NCBI GenBank assembly: GCA_009774245.1
Contig: VSNM01000027.1
Location: 1-64,000 of the forward strand
Source of the DNA: Lachnospiraceae bacterium
GTDB lineage: Bacteria; Bacillota; Clostridia; Lachnospirales; Lachnospiraceae
Direction: 5' to 3'
Length of the DNA: 64,000 nucleotides
The notes under the pieces are model-generated. The model was not told where the DNA came from, searched no databases, and saw only the letters and a program-made list of their open reading frames with translations. A program made the translations under genes and the position numbers. Below, piece by piece: positions 26,477 through 35,904 of this stretch; position 1 is the stretch's first letter, and each line of letters opens with the position of its first letter.

Positions 26477-26982
26477 GGCAGCTTTCTCCTCCTATGATCG
26501 TATCTAAATACACCATTTTCTTTTATTCATTTTATCACAGGCCGCCTTATGTGTCACTTTATTTTGTGCAAAAAACGAGTTTGAAAACAAGTCTATCAAT
26601 CTCAATATAAACTCACCTTTGTCCCATTCGGGAAGGAATCCGCCTGATAAGAACACTTCGCATTCACGGTGTTCACTCCGTTCCCAGTAACAGGTAAAAA
26701 TCCATGCAAAATTCGCTTCGCTAATGGATTTTTACTTGCTGCATAAACGTTTTCTTACGTGGCTTGTAAAGCCATAATTAGCGGTAAATGCCAAGTCCCG
26801 TCTGAACAGTAACTTCACGGTGACATTTTATTACCAAAACTTTCAGTAAATTATTGCAAATTGTCTCGATTTTTGATGCAATTCGAATAAGTTATAACGA
26901 CAAAAGGGAATTTGTACCTATAGCAAATACGATGAAAGGGAAAACTTTGACAACGCTTTGGCCAGATCAAGGAGGATATGCC
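26477..26982. other. Intergenic region with family A element
   Basis: About 500 bases without a gene between the hypothetical gene and the flagellin remnant. It holds element A3 (26671-26813). The rest is AT-rich with no clear promoter; I did not find a convincing sigma-28 site before the flagellin frame. Confidence 0.5.
26671..26813. mobile_element. Family A non-autonomous element, copy A3
   Basis: The right end reads GTCTGAACAGTAAC and the left end is shortened. An exact 8-bp duplication TTCACGGT flanks it (26663-26670 and 26814-26821). Internal palindromes include GCTTGTAAAGC and an AAAATCCATGCAAAATTCGC segment related to the other copies. Confidence 0.75.
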
Positions 26983-28222
26983 ATGGTTATACAACACAAT
27001 ATGAACGCTATGAATGCCCGTCGGCAACTGGGACTGACGACAGGACAACTTGGAAAATCATCAGAGAAGCTTTCCAGCGGGTACAAAATCAACCGCGCCG
27101 CGGATGACGCCGCCGGATTAAGTATCTCGGAGAAGATGCGGAAACAGATCAGGGGGCTGGATCAGGCCAGCGAGAACATCGAGGACGGAATCTCATTATG
27201 CCAGGTCGCGGACGGGGCACTGAATGAAACGATCAGTATCCTGCAGCGGATGCGGGAACTGGCTGTCCAGTCCGCAAACGGGACGAATTCTGCAAGCGAC
27301 CGAGAAGCGATTGACATGGAAATCACACAGCTCAAGAACGAAGTTGACCGGATTGCTGTGACGACCAGCTTTAATGATGCTGCATATCCATTGAATGCCC
27401 CTATCACATACAGCGGCATCGTAACAGAGACAATTAACACATCCATGGAAAATAGTACCAGGGGCGGTTTGTTACATGAAACGACGGTATCTTTTAAAAC
27501 AGGCTATTCATGTACTTACGAAGGCAGACAATACAACACAGGAGATGAAATTACCATAACAGGGCTTTCTACAAATGGTACAGAAATATGGATTTCCGGC
27601 GGGACTTGGACTAGCTGGTTTGGAGGAGGATGGGATAGTTGGTATAATAATAGTCTAAAATCGCTGCATATCAATGATTTGAAAATCAATAAAAATGGAT
27701 ATATTTATTGCATAGATGAGACAGCCACAGAAATATATGCCATATATGCTACCCCTCCCATTGGTCCAGATCCACTTGAATTTGAAGATATAGCTACGGC
27801 ATCCTGGGTAGTGAATTCCGGATTAGGGCGTTTCATGACAACTGCTGATCTCGATACAGTAAAACAGCCAGACACATGGACGCGCACCCAGTATTATTAC
27901 AATTCCAATGATGGCGTCAACGTCCACGCTGGTGCATCATCATCTCAAACGAATACAATCCTGGTTCATACCGTCAACGCGACTTGCAAAGGTCTTGGAA
28001 TCGACGAACTGACGACTGCCACGGAAAAACATTCAACCCGCGCAGCGGATTGACGACAACACTGCCGAAAATACACAGGCTGCCGAATCGCAACTCCGCG
28101 ACACGGACATGACTGACGAGATGGTTCGATATGCAAATGCCAGCATCCTCAGTCAGGCAGGGCAGTCCATGCTGGCACAGGCGAACCAGAGCAGACAGGG
28201 TATCCTAAATTTGGTCGCATAA
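26983..28222 (+). pseudogene. Flagellin, broken near its C-terminus
   Basis: The ATG at 26983 follows GGAGG by 7 bases. The N-terminal D0/D1 part is intact: MVIQHNMNAMNARRQLG, then SSEKLSSGYKINRAADDAAG and NEVDRIAVTTSFND. A variable surface domain of about 200 residues follows. At ATEKHSTRAAD the frame stops at 28053. In the +1 frame the true end continues as RIDDNTAENTQAAESQLRD, then SMLAQANQSRQGILNLVA, stopping at 28222. About 40-60 residues of the C-terminal D1 helix are missing at the junction, so a deletion plus frameshift is inferred. No other flagellar gene is in the window. Confidence 0.88.
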
Positions 28223-28248
28223 TTCATAGCAGAGTAATTTTTCATAAG

Positions 28249-28281
28249 AAGAGAGGTTTTCCACAAGCCTCTCTCTTTCTT
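28249..28281 (+). terminator. Terminator of the flagellin gene
   Basis: GAGAGG and CCTCTC arms followed by a T-rich run (CTCTTTCTTT). Confidence 0.6.
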
Positions 28282-28442
28282 TCCGATCCGAGATCCCCCC
28301 TTCTCCCTATAGTGCAGTAAGGAAATTTGCCATATCAGTTTTTCCAAGACGATTCAATATATCAATTTTTACCAAGATATTCTCTAAAAATTCCCCAAAT
28401 TTTCATCATTTCCTGATTCTTCTTCCCTTATTAACTACAAAA

Positions 28443-29297
28443 TCATTTTACAAACTCTGTAGTCTTTGAACAAATAATAAATCCATTTTCATTATTCTCT
28501 GGCGAAATGCTAAGTGTTACCGTACCTACATTACTTTCTCCCATAAAATCAATTGTATATTTTACAATCGTATTGGAAGTATTCGCTTTATCTGCCACAC
28601 ATTCAGAAAATGTATATTGATAATCCGGCAGATCAGAAACACCAATATAGTAATTGCCATCTTTGTAGTAAAAAGAAGTCTGACCTTTCTCCATATCCTC
28701 AAAAGACGGTTTAAAATCCGGCAGTTCTATACCAGAAACCCGTTTTACACGCTCCTGTGCCTCCTGAATGCTCACTTTTACAACTGTTTCCTCAAACCCC
28801 AAATCTTCACGGTATACCTGCTCTGTCACTGCATTTTCTGATGTACCTCCAGTATAGGAATTGAACAGGAAATCATGCCAGAATTTATCATCCATTGTCT
28901 GCCCGGAGTTGAAATCATTTAGTTCATTACACATCTGCGCTAAAAACGCCTTTCCCTTATCAGTAAGTGTAACCGATGTTTCTGCCTGTGGTTGTGATGT
29001 TTCTGCCTGTGATTGTGATACAGGTTCACTTTGTGCAGGAGCCTTTGCTTCTGATTTAGCAGTATCCACCGTGTCATTTTTAGCCGGAATTGCCGTTTCT
29101 GTATTATTTGATGTATTATCTGTACCTGCATCCTCCGACTGCTCTGTTTCCTGATTTTCGGACATTTCTTCTTCATATATGACAGTGCCTGCGCTGTCCT
29201 GTTCTGCCAAACTATTTGCACAACCCGATAATGACAGCACCATTATCAGACTGGCTAAGAAAAAAGCCCCTTTTGTACCAATTACTTTCTTTAACAT
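28443..29297 (-). CDS. Lipoprotein of unknown function
   Basis: 284 residues from an ATG at 29297 with GAGGAG 8 bases upstream. The signal sequence ends in LSLSGC, so lipidation at Cys is likely. A Glu/Asp/Ser/Thr-rich linker (about residues 30-110) contains the repeat SQSQAETSQPQAETS. The folded part starts with VTLTDKGKAFLAQMC and shows alternating strands (TSFYYKDGNYYIGVSDLPDY). No family is recognised. It is a surface protein anchored by a flexible stalk, a single gene facing the divergent sensor kinase. Confidence 0.75.
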   Translation of the reverse strand: MLKKVIGTKGAFFLASLIMVLSLSGCANSLAEQDSAGTVIYEEEMSENQETEQSEDAGTDNTSNNTETAIPAKNDTVDTAKSEAKAPAQSEPVSQSQAETSQPQAETSVTLTDKGKAFLAQMCNELNDFNSGQTMDDKFWHDFLFNSYTGGTSENAVTEQVYREDLGFEETVVKVSIQEAQERVKRVSGIELPDFKPSFEDMEKGQTSFYYKDGNYYIGVSDLPDYQYTFSECVADKANTSNTIVKYTIDFMGESNVGTVTLSISPENNENGFIICSKTTEFVK

Positions 29298-29460
29298 TTT
29301 TCTCTCCTCACTTTCAGATTTTCTATGGCGCAATGCCAGTTCTTATTATCCTTTTATCTGCCATAATTTCAACAGTTTTTGCATGAAACGACATTTTCTG
29401 TCCCTTTTTGAGAACCTTCACCCCAAAATAAGCAAAAAAATGTCTTTTCGTTCAGATTCT

Positions 29461-29490
29461 TTGCGCTATCACAATTTTTTGATGTATACT
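29461..29490 (+). promoter_or_regulatory. Promoter of the GHKL sensor kinase gene
   Basis: TTGCGC, an 18-base spacer and TATACT, about 100 bases upstream of the start codon. Confidence 0.5.
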
Positions 29491-29589
29491 AATAAGAAAA
29501 TACAGTGCCTTTAAAGACGCGTATCTCCTTTATTTGGAAAGTACAAGATAAAATTGGTTAATTCACCTGAAAACACAAGGAGTTATGAT

Positions 29590-30894
29590 ATGGGAAAAAT
29601 CATTTGCAGTTTTTTTAGTTTTCTTACAGAAGCCATAATACTCTGGCAGTACACTTCCAGCCTTTTTGCAGCGAAGCATACCACAAAAAGGAAATTTGTT
29701 ATCCTATGCGGGCTTTACCTCATTCTGTTTGCTGCCTCGCTTTTTGAATCAAAGTTACTGAATGTCACTTTATATTTTGCCTTTAATTTTGTTTTTCTTG
29801 CCACCCAATACTGTTTGAACACTTATTCAGCTTTTTTTCATTCTTCCATACTGGCATCCGTGATGATACTTTGTGAAGTAATGGTATATTATATTATCCG
29901 GTATTTTTCACCACATTTTTTTGAAAAGGGCGAAAATTTTCATTTCCTTGTCATATTCGCCATATTTTCAAAGTTAATGTTTTTCACGGTTATTTATATC
30001 ATATTGCATTTTCTGAAAGGTCTGCAAAATCGTGACGAACGACAGGACAACTCAGCTTTTTTACTGGCATTGATTCCCATAACTTCTGTCTTTGTTATGA
30101 TTACTTTCACAAAAATCAGCGATTCCTGTGACCTTTCTCCTGCCCTGAACTGGATGCTGACATTAAGTGCCGTCTTCCTGCTGGCAATCAATCTGCTTAT
30201 ATTTGGAATCGAGCAGTACAGCAGAAAAAAGAGTCTGGATTTTACCGAAATGCAATTATTGCTCCAGCGGGAATCAGATTCTGCCCAGTGTTATGAAATG
30301 CTGCTTTCCCAACATGAGAATCAAAGCATCCTGATACACGATATTAAAAAGCACCTCCAGTCCATAAATATGCTCAATGATAAAATGGAACATGATAAAA
30401 TCAGGGAATATATTCAAGGGCTGATGAAATCTTCCGATTTAAAGGAAGTTTCAAGATTATGTGACCATGAAATGCTGAATGCAATCCTTGCAAGATACGG
30501 GCGGGAGTGCCTCGACAAGCATATTGCCTTCCATACCGATATAAGAAGTGGAATTATTGATTTTATTGCAGACGCAGATATCACTTCCCTGTTCTGTAAC
30601 CTACTGGACAACGCAATGGAAGCTACTGGACACAGCCCCGATTCTTTTATCGAGATCAGCGTCTGCAAACGTGAAAAAACGCCCTTTATCATAATAACCA
30701 TGATAAATTCCAGCAGAAAAAATCCCTTTGATGAGCAGAACGGCAAATTGGCTACCTCCAAATCCAACAAGCATAAGCATGGCTTTGGCATAAAGAGCAT
30801 CCAAAAAATAGTTACCAAATATCATGGCAACATGCAGATGTATTACAGTCAGGAATCCCTTACTTTTCATACAGTCATCACACTAAAACAATAA
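29590..30894 (+). CDS. GHKL (AgrC-like) sensor histidine kinase
   Basis: About 434 residues from an ATG at 29590 with AAGGAG 7 bases upstream. Six or seven membrane helices cover residues about 1-215. The phosphoacceptor His lies in ILIHDIKKHLQSI, followed by the N-box NLLDNAMEAT and the G-box HGFGIKSIQKI near the end. This is the HPK10/AgrC class, which usually senses peptides or cell-envelope signals and pairs with a LytTR response regulator. No such regulator is adjacent, so the kinase is an orphan here. Confidence 0.88.
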   Translation: MGKIICSFFSFLTEAIILWQYTSSLFAAKHTTKRKFVILCGLYLILFAASLFESKLLNVTLYFAFNFVFLATQYCLNTYSAFFHSSILASVMILCEVMVYYIIRYFSPHFFEKGENFHFLVIFAIFSKLMFFTVIYIILHFLKGLQNRDERQDNSAFLLALIPITSVFVMITFTKISDSCDLSPALNWMLTLSAVFLLAINLLIFGIEQYSRKKSLDFTEMQLLLQRESDSAQCYEMLLSQHENQSILIHDIKKHLQSINMLNDKMEHDKIREYIQGLMKSSDLKEVSRLCDHEMLNAILARYGRECLDKHIAFHTDIRSGIIDFIADADITSLFCNLLDNAMEATGHSPDSFIEISVCKREKTPFIIITMINSSRKNPFDEQNGKLATSKSNKHKHGFGIKSIQKIVTKYHGNMQMYYSQESLTFHTVITLKQ

Positions 30895-30964
30895 TTCTAT
30901 GAATTTCCAAGTTCCGACTGCTTTTCTTTTGATAAACGCCCTTATACCTCTTTTTATCATATTT

Positions 30965-31831
30965 TTATGGAACCAGCATCACAAGCGTCCCCGCCACGAT
31001 GAGTATCAGCCCCAGGCCCGACTTACTGGAAAGCCGCTCATGGAATACAAAATAGGAAAACGCAACCGTCACCACGATGCTGAGCTTGTCAATCGGAACC
31101 ACCACGCTTGCGGGGCCGTCCTGCAGCGCCTTGTAGTAGCAGAGCCATGACGCGCCCGTGGCAACGCCTGACAGGCAGATAAAACCCAGTTCGTTTCTGG
31201 GGACTTCTGTTATCTTATGCTGTCTGCCCGTCACAAACACCATCACCCAAGCCATCAACAGCACCACGGCCGTGCGGATTGCCGTGCCAAGGTTCGACTC
31301 CACGCCCGAGATGCCAGCCTTGCCAAGAATGGATGTCAGGCTCGCAAAGACCGCCGACCCGACAGCGTAGATCAGCCATTGGCTTCCCGTCACCTGTTTC
31401 TCCGCATCGGTCTTTTTCTTCTCAATCATCAGAAAGGTTCCCGTGCCAATCAGTACGATGCCTGCCGCCTTTGGAAGACTGATCTCTTCCTTGAAAAAAA
31501 TAAACGCAAGCAGTATGGTCAGAATCACGCTCGCCTTATCAATCGGAACCACCCTGTTGATGTCGCCAATCTGCAGCGCCCTGAAGTAACAGAGCCACGA
31601 CGCGCCTGTGGCAAGCCCCGACAGAACCAGAAACAGCCACGTTTGTCCGCCGATCGCCCCGATCTGCGACTGCGAACCCTTGATAAACACCATCAGCCAT
31701 GAAAATGCCAGAACCACGATCGTCCTGATTGCCGTCGCCACATTCGAATCCGTCTTTCGAATCCCGCATTTTGCCAGAATGGCAGTGATTCCGGCAAACA
31801 GCGCCGAACCAAACGCAAACACAATCCACAT
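30965..31831 (-). CDS. EamA/DMT-family transporter
   Basis: About 288 residues from an ATG at 31831 with GGAGG 8 bases upstream. Ten helices form two EamA repeats (about 1-135 and 150-288), each containing the same LCYFRALQ/LCYYKALQ and VVPIDK motifs, showing the internal duplication. Such proteins export or import small metabolites such as amino acids. The substrate is unknown. Single gene. Confidence 0.88.
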   Translation of the reverse strand: MWIVFAFGSALFAGITAILAKCGIRKTDSNVATAIRTIVVLAFSWLMVFIKGSQSQIGAIGGQTWLFLVLSGLATGASWLCYFRALQIGDINRVVPIDKASVILTILLAFIFFKEEISLPKAAGIVLIGTGTFLMIEKKKTDAEKQVTGSQWLIYAVGSAVFASLTSILGKAGISGVESNLGTAIRTAVVLLMAWVMVFVTGRQHKITEVPRNELGFICLSGVATGASWLCYYKALQDGPASVVVPIDKLSIVVTVAFSYFVFHERLSSKSGLGLILIVAGTLVMLVP

Positions 31832-31858
31832 GAGAACCCCCTCCTTTAGATGTACCAA

Positions 31859-32309
31859 TTATATCGATTACTATATCGGCAGCCGGACACCGAAATTTTA
31901 CTGCCCTCCGCGGCAGGAACTTTGTCGCCACGATCACCTCATCCAAAGTATTCCCCCTTTTTCGGAACATCTATATTGTAAATCCATTTTTATCTCATGT
32001 CTAATACCCATGTTAAATGATATAAAATGATTAGGGTGTCAAAAGGTCCATTTTCATTGCAGAGATAATTTTTTCAAGATTGTGCCACAATATCTTGAGG
32101 CGATGCGGCGCATCGTTGATAGATATTGTGGTGCAAGATTGGAAAAATTAGCCTGCAAGGGAAATTCAGACCTTTTGACACCCTAATCATAAAATGTCTG
32201 TAAAGCATTATAATGATATACACAAAACAAGGACAGTGCCGCAATGCACTGCCCTAAATATTTACGAACGGAGTACTAAAATCCCATTCACTGTACACGG
32301 TAACATCAT
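31859..32309. other. Intergenic region with family B element
   Basis: No gene seen over about 450 bases. It holds the family B element at 32027-32190. The remaining sequence between 32191 and 32309 shows no strong hairpin or promoter. Confidence 0.5.
32027..32190. mobile_element. Family B non-autonomous element, copy B1
   Basis: A 164-bp element with perfect 22-base terminal inverted repeats starting ATGATTAGGGTGTCAAAAGG. The bases TAAAA occur directly outside TGATTAGGG on both sides, consistent with a 5-bp target duplication. There is no coding frame. A shorter, oppositely oriented copy is at 61580-61697. Confidence 0.8.
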
Positions 32310-33044
32310 TTATCCATTGATTACCTGCATAATGCCCATATAAATCGCCCATGCCACCTTTTCCTGATAATCGTCCTGCGTGAGCAGCTGCGCCTCGGTC
32401 GGATTACTCATGAAGGCGCACTCAACGATCACAATCGGAACCGATGTCTTCCTGAGCAGATAATAACTACTGTTGTCTTTTGCCACGCGCTCCTTTTTAG
32501 GCTTGAGCGTCCTGATCAGCTGTGTCTGCATGATCTCAGCAGCGTCTTTGCTCATGACGGAATCCTTGTAATAAAACACCTGGACGCCGCTGATCGAGGA
32601 ATCCGGATAACTGTTCTGATGAATGCTGACCGCAATCGCCGGTTTTGCCTCCTCGATGATAGCGAGACGATTCTTCATATCGACCACCTTTTTGTTGGAA
32701 TCCGTCTCCTTGTACAGTCCATTGTCATCTGTCCTGGTCATAACAACATTGATGCCGTTTTCTCTGAGATTGCGCTCAAGCTTGAGGGCGATCGCGAGGT
32801 TGATATCCTTCTCCAACGCATTGTTGATCCCGATTTTGCCCGGATCGATTCCCCCGTGCCCGGCGTCCACCACGATCGTGATCTCCTCGCCGTTTTTCTG
32901 AAATGCCCTTTTGTCAGTCTCCTCTATCGCACTCACAAACTGCACGGACTCCCTCGCCACCAAAACCATCGCAATTACCAACAGCACTGTCAAAATCTTT
33001 GTCAAAATCTTCCCATACGTTGCTTCCATACCTTTTACCCACAT
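32310..33044 (-). CDS. cwlD: N-acetylmuramoyl-L-alanine amidase, CwlD-like
   Basis: A 244-residue amidase_3 enzyme with an N-terminal membrane anchor (about 14-30). The zinc ligands are seen in VVDAGHGGIDPGK (His), the Glu of ALEKDI, SIHQN (second His) and VECAFMSN (catalytic Glu). The length and arrangement fit CwlD, which makes muramic delta-lactam in the spore cortex together with PdaA. A vegetative amidase role is possible. Single gene; element A4 lies just upstream. Confidence 0.85.
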   Translation of the reverse strand: MWVKGMEATYGKILTKILTVLLVIAMVLVARESVQFVSAIEETDKRAFQKNGEEITIVVDAGHGGIDPGKIGINNALEKDINLAIALKLERNLRENGINVVMTRTDDNGLYKETDSNKKVVDMKNRLAIIEEAKPAIAVSIHQNSYPDSSISGVQVFYYKDSVMSKDAAEIMQTQLIRTLKPKKERVAKDNSSYYLLRKTSVPIVIVECAFMSNPTEAQLLTQDDYQEKVAWAIYMGIMQVING

Positions 33045-33090
33045 AAATGTACTCTATACATAATATGACACAGGAAATTTTTCCATGACT

Positions 33091-33164
33091 GTTACTGTTC
33101 ACTCCAACCACTACGTTTTCGCACGGACTTAGCAGTAAATGCTAAGTCCTGTGTGAACAGTAAC
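33091..33164. mobile_element. Family A non-autonomous element, copy A4
   Basis: A 74-bp version with ends GTTACTGTTCAC(T/A)C and an internal hairpin GACTTAGCA/TGCTAAGTC. The flanks CCATGACT and TCATGACT agree at 7 of 8 bases. Confidence 0.75.
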
Positions 33165-33202
33165 TCATGACTTCAATATTCGCGTAAAATGCACCGTTTG
33201 TA

Positions 33203-33231
33203 TTGAAATTGTGGTGCACATATAGTAAAAT
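33203..33231 (+). promoter_or_regulatory. Promoter of the 30-residue protein gene
   Basis: TTGAAA, a 17-base spacer and TAAAAT, with a TGCACC/GGTGCA inverted repeat overlapping the promoter as a possible operator. Confidence 0.5.
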
Positions 33232-33256
33232 TATGTCAGATTGGGGGTGTGAAAAA

Positions 33257-33349
33257 ATGTACGAGGCCGTGGAAATAATCCTCACCATCGCTTTCATTGT
33301 GGTGGCTGGTATCGCCATCTATCAGGCGATTAAGAAAAAGAAAAAATAG
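33257..33349 (+). CDS. Small single-helix membrane protein (30 residues)
   Basis: The ATG is preceded by GGGGGTG 6 bases upstream. The product starts MYEAVEII, continues as one hydrophobic helix (LTIAFIVVAGIAIYQAI) and ends in KKKKK. It has its own promoter and a clear terminator, making it a complete transcription unit. It resembles type I toxin or small regulatory membrane peptides in layout only; no family match is claimed. Confidence 0.65.
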   Translation: MYEAVEIILTIAFIVVAGIAIYQAIKKKKK

Positions 33350-33353
33350 GCTG

Positions 33354-33383
33354 ATCAGCGGCAACTCCAGCCGCTGATTTTTT
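33354..33383 (+). terminator. Terminator of the small membrane protein gene
   Basis: Stem ATCAGCGGC with complement, 7-base loop, then six T. Confidence 0.85.
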
Positions 33384-33433
33384 GTGCAAAAATAACAATT
33401 TTGCAAAAACAATGTGACATAAACAACAAAAAA

Positions 33434-33462
33434 TTGACAATATTGAAAAATAAAGATATGAT
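33434..33462 (+). promoter_or_regulatory. Promoter of the chemoreceptor gene
   Basis: Perfect TTGACA, a 17-base spacer and TATGAT, 44 bases upstream of the start codon. Confidence 0.75.
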
Positions 33463-33505
33463 AGTATTATCAATTTCTATTTATTATTTTGAGAGAGGTG
33501 ATTTT

Positions 33506-34984
33506 ATGGAATTAACCGTTTTAAAGAACGAAGAAAAGCGAATGAACCTGATTCTGTTCCTGTTTCTGGACATCATACCGGTTGTCGCATTTGTCTATGT
33601 TCTGCTGTTTAACGGCGGACAGGCACGGGACGCCGTCGCCCTGGTCATGGTGGGCTGCAGCCTCGTGGTCCGACTGCTGGAGAAGGCACTCGGAAAATAC
33701 GCCAAATATCTCTACATATCCATCCTGCCCGTCATCGGCGCTGTGACAATCGTAGCCGGCACCCCCGCCTGTTTCGGGGCGATGGTGGAGGCCTACTTCC
33801 TGATTCTGTTTCTGGCCGTCCCATATTACGACCTGTCTGTCATCAAAGTCTGTGCTGCCGTGACTGTGATCGCCAACGCAGCGGCCATGGTCTTCTTCTC
33901 CGAGGCATACTTTGCCATGTACACGCCCTCCATCTGGATCTTTATCCTGATGGTATATGTGCTCGCGATCGCCGTCGCTGTGTTCATCGTCATGCGCGCG
34001 CGGTCGCTGTTCTCCGCAGTGGAAAAGAAAGAGGCACAGGAGGAATCCCTGCTCCAGAAGGTCAGAAACGCCTTTGACGGACTGCAGCAGTCCTCCATGA
34101 GAATCAACGAGGCTCTGCAAGATTTCGGCAAGACAACAACCGGCATCGCGGCGTCCACAGAGGAGATCTCCAACAGCGCAGACCTCCAGATCGACCAGGT
34201 GAAGGGAAGCCTTGAGATCTTCAATGACCTGAACGACAAGATCATAAACTCCGAGAACCGTGTCGCACAGACTGTAGAAAATATGCAGCATTTAAAAGAA
34301 AAGAACGATGACGGGATCAAGGCGATCGAACAGCTCTCCCTGAAATTCGGGGAAAATATAGAATCCACCAAGACAGCCTCGGAAGGCATTTCGCTGCTTG
34401 CACAGAAATCCAGCTCCATCGGAGAGATCATCGAGAGCATCGGCCAGATCGCCAAGCAGACCAACCTCCTTGCCCTGAATGCCGCGATCGAGGCAGCCCG
34501 GGCGGGCGAGGCCGGAAAAGGCTTTGCCGTCGTGGCAGACGAGATCAACTCCCTGTCCGCGGAGTCCGCATCGGCAACCCAGAAGATCGACACGATCCTC
34601 AAGGATGTCATCGCAAGCGTTGCCGATATCAACAAGGTAATCGACAACAACACTTCCATCGCCATGCAGTCCAGCGAGCAGCTCTCAGACACTGTAAAGA
34701 TCTTTGAGACGATGCTCCACTCCTCTGAGGAAGTCATCTCTGTCACGAGCCTGCTGAAAGATGATCTGGAAAATATCATCGCCATCAAGGACAAACTGTT
34801 AGAAGCGATGCAGAGCGTGGAAGATATCTCACAGCAGTCCGTGCAGAACACGACCGATATCAGCGCCTCCACCGAGGAACAGGCAGCCGGGGTGGACAAT
34901 ATCCTAAAGTTCATGGAAGATGTGCAGAACAATATGGATAAGCTCGCCGCCGTCCTGAATACAGACGCCAAACCAGCCCTATAA
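33506..34984 (+). CDS. Methyl-accepting chemotaxis protein without a periplasmic domain
   Basis: 492 residues from an ATG at 33506 with an AGAGAGG site. The N-terminal ~170 residues contain about six helices with very short loops, so sensing would be within the membrane. The cytoplasmic signalling domain has a canonical tip IAKQTNLLALNAAIEAARAG and flanking methylation helices. It would control a CheA/CheW array, but no che gene is in the window and the only flagellin is broken. It may serve another motility or signalling system, or be a relic. Confidence 0.88.
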   Translation: MELTVLKNEEKRMNLILFLFLDIIPVVAFVYVLLFNGGQARDAVALVMVGCSLVVRLLEKALGKYAKYLYISILPVIGAVTIVAGTPACFGAMVEAYFLILFLAVPYYDLSVIKVCAAVTVIANAAAMVFFSEAYFAMYTPSIWIFILMVYVLAIAVAVFIVMRARSLFSAVEKKEAQEESLLQKVRNAFDGLQQSSMRINEALQDFGKTTTGIAASTEEISNSADLQIDQVKGSLEIFNDLNDKIINSENRVAQTVENMQHLKEKNDDGIKAIEQLSLKFGENIESTKTASEGISLLAQKSSSIGEIIESIGQIAKQTNLLALNAAIEAARAGEAGKGFAVVADEINSLSAESASATQKIDTILKDVIASVADINKVIDNNTSIAMQSSEQLSDTVKIFETMLHSSEEVISVTSLLKDDLENIIAIKDKLLEAMQSVEDISQQSVQNTTDISASTEEQAAGVDNILKFMEDVQNNMDKLAAVLNTDAKPAL

Positions 34985-35012
34985 TTAAATTAGAAACAAT
35001 CCAACCGCCACA

Positions 35013-35055
35013 CCGGCAATCCACGATTTAATACTGTCATGGATTGCCGGTTTTT
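35013..35055 (+). terminator. Terminator of the chemoreceptor gene
   Basis: Eleven-base stem CCGGCAATCCA with complement and TTTTT tail. Confidence 0.9.
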
Positions 35056-35064
35056 GCATGATTT

Positions 35065-35901
35065 CTATCGTCTTATGACATGTCCCAGCAGGCAGTTGAG
35101 CAGGAAGGCTGCGATATCTGCAGCGACGATTGTCGAGCCAACCGGTGTCGAGAAAAGAATAGACAGCATAATTCCCCCCAGCGCACAGACGACAGAGATC
35201 ACCGCGGCGTAGATCACCACACCCTTAAAATTCTGCACTACGCGCATCGCAGACAACGCTGGAAAAATGATCAGCGCGGAAATCAACAGTGAGCCGACCA
35301 GGTTCATTGCGAGCACAATGATCACCGCCGTGATGATGGCGATCAGATTATTGTACACCCCGGCCTTCAGCCCTGTCGCCCGCGCAAAATTCTCGTCAAA
35401 TGTGACTGCAAAAATGCGGTTATACAAAAAGACAAAGACACCCATCACGACCACCGACATGACCACGCACAGCCACACCTCGGCTCTTGTGAGCGTCAGG
35501 ATGGAAGTCGAACCAAAAAGCGTGCTGCACACGTCGCCCGAGATATTCGCCGATGTGGAGAACAGATTCATCACAAGATACCCGACTGCAAGCGAACCGA
35601 CAGAGAGCATGGCGATCGCCGCGTCGCCATGTATCTTTGGATTCTGCCCCGTCCTCAGAATCAGTATCGCTGCAAGGATTGTCACAGGCATAACCACGAT
35701 CGAGGTGTTGCCAAGGTCAAACAGGGTGGCGACAGCCAAAGCTCCAAATGCCACATGGGACAGACCATCACCGATATACGAAAAGCGCTTCAGCACCAGC
35801 GTCACACCAAGCAATGACGCGCAGAGCGCGATCAGCGTCCCAACGATCAGTGCATACCGCACAAAGGGATAGGATAAATAAAAGTGTAATGTCTGTATCA
35901 A
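35065..35901 (-). CDS. znuB: Zinc/metal ABC transporter permease
   Basis: A 278-residue ABC-3 family permease with eight or nine helices. FSYIGDGLSHVAFG near residue 39 and FDENFARATGLKAGV near 168 (the ATPase-contact region) are family motifs. It forms the membrane channel with the ATPase encoded 3 bases upstream and the binding protein before that. The metal is most likely zinc given the His-rich loop of the binding protein; manganese is the alternative. Confidence 0.88.
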   Translation of the reverse strand: MIQTLHFYLSYPFVRYALIVGTLIALCASLLGVTLVLKRFSYIGDGLSHVAFGALAVATLFDLGNTSIVVMPVTILAAILILRTGQNPKIHGDAAIAMLSVGSLAVGYLVMNLFSTSANISGDVCSTLFGSTSILTLTRAEVWLCVVMSVVVMGVFVFLYNRIFAVTFDENFARATGLKAGVYNNLIAIITAVIIVLAMNLVGSLLISALIIFPALSAMRVVQNFKGVVIYAAVISVVCALGGIMLSILFSTPVGSTIVAADIAAFLLNCLLGHVIRR

Positions 35902-35904
35902 TTT

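Noticed and set aside
26854..26982. Upstream extension of the flagellin frame by 43 codons
   Set aside because: The GGAGG site and the conserved MVIQHNMNAMNA start place the initiation codon at 26983.
28153..28347. 64-codon minus-strand frame behind the flagellin gene
   Set aside because: It overlaps the conserved flagellin C-terminus and its terminator; no start signal.
33826..34971. Long open frame of 381 codons antisense to the chemoreceptor gene
   Set aside because: It is a by-product of codon bias in the real gene; no ribosome site, and the sense frame has all MCP motifs.
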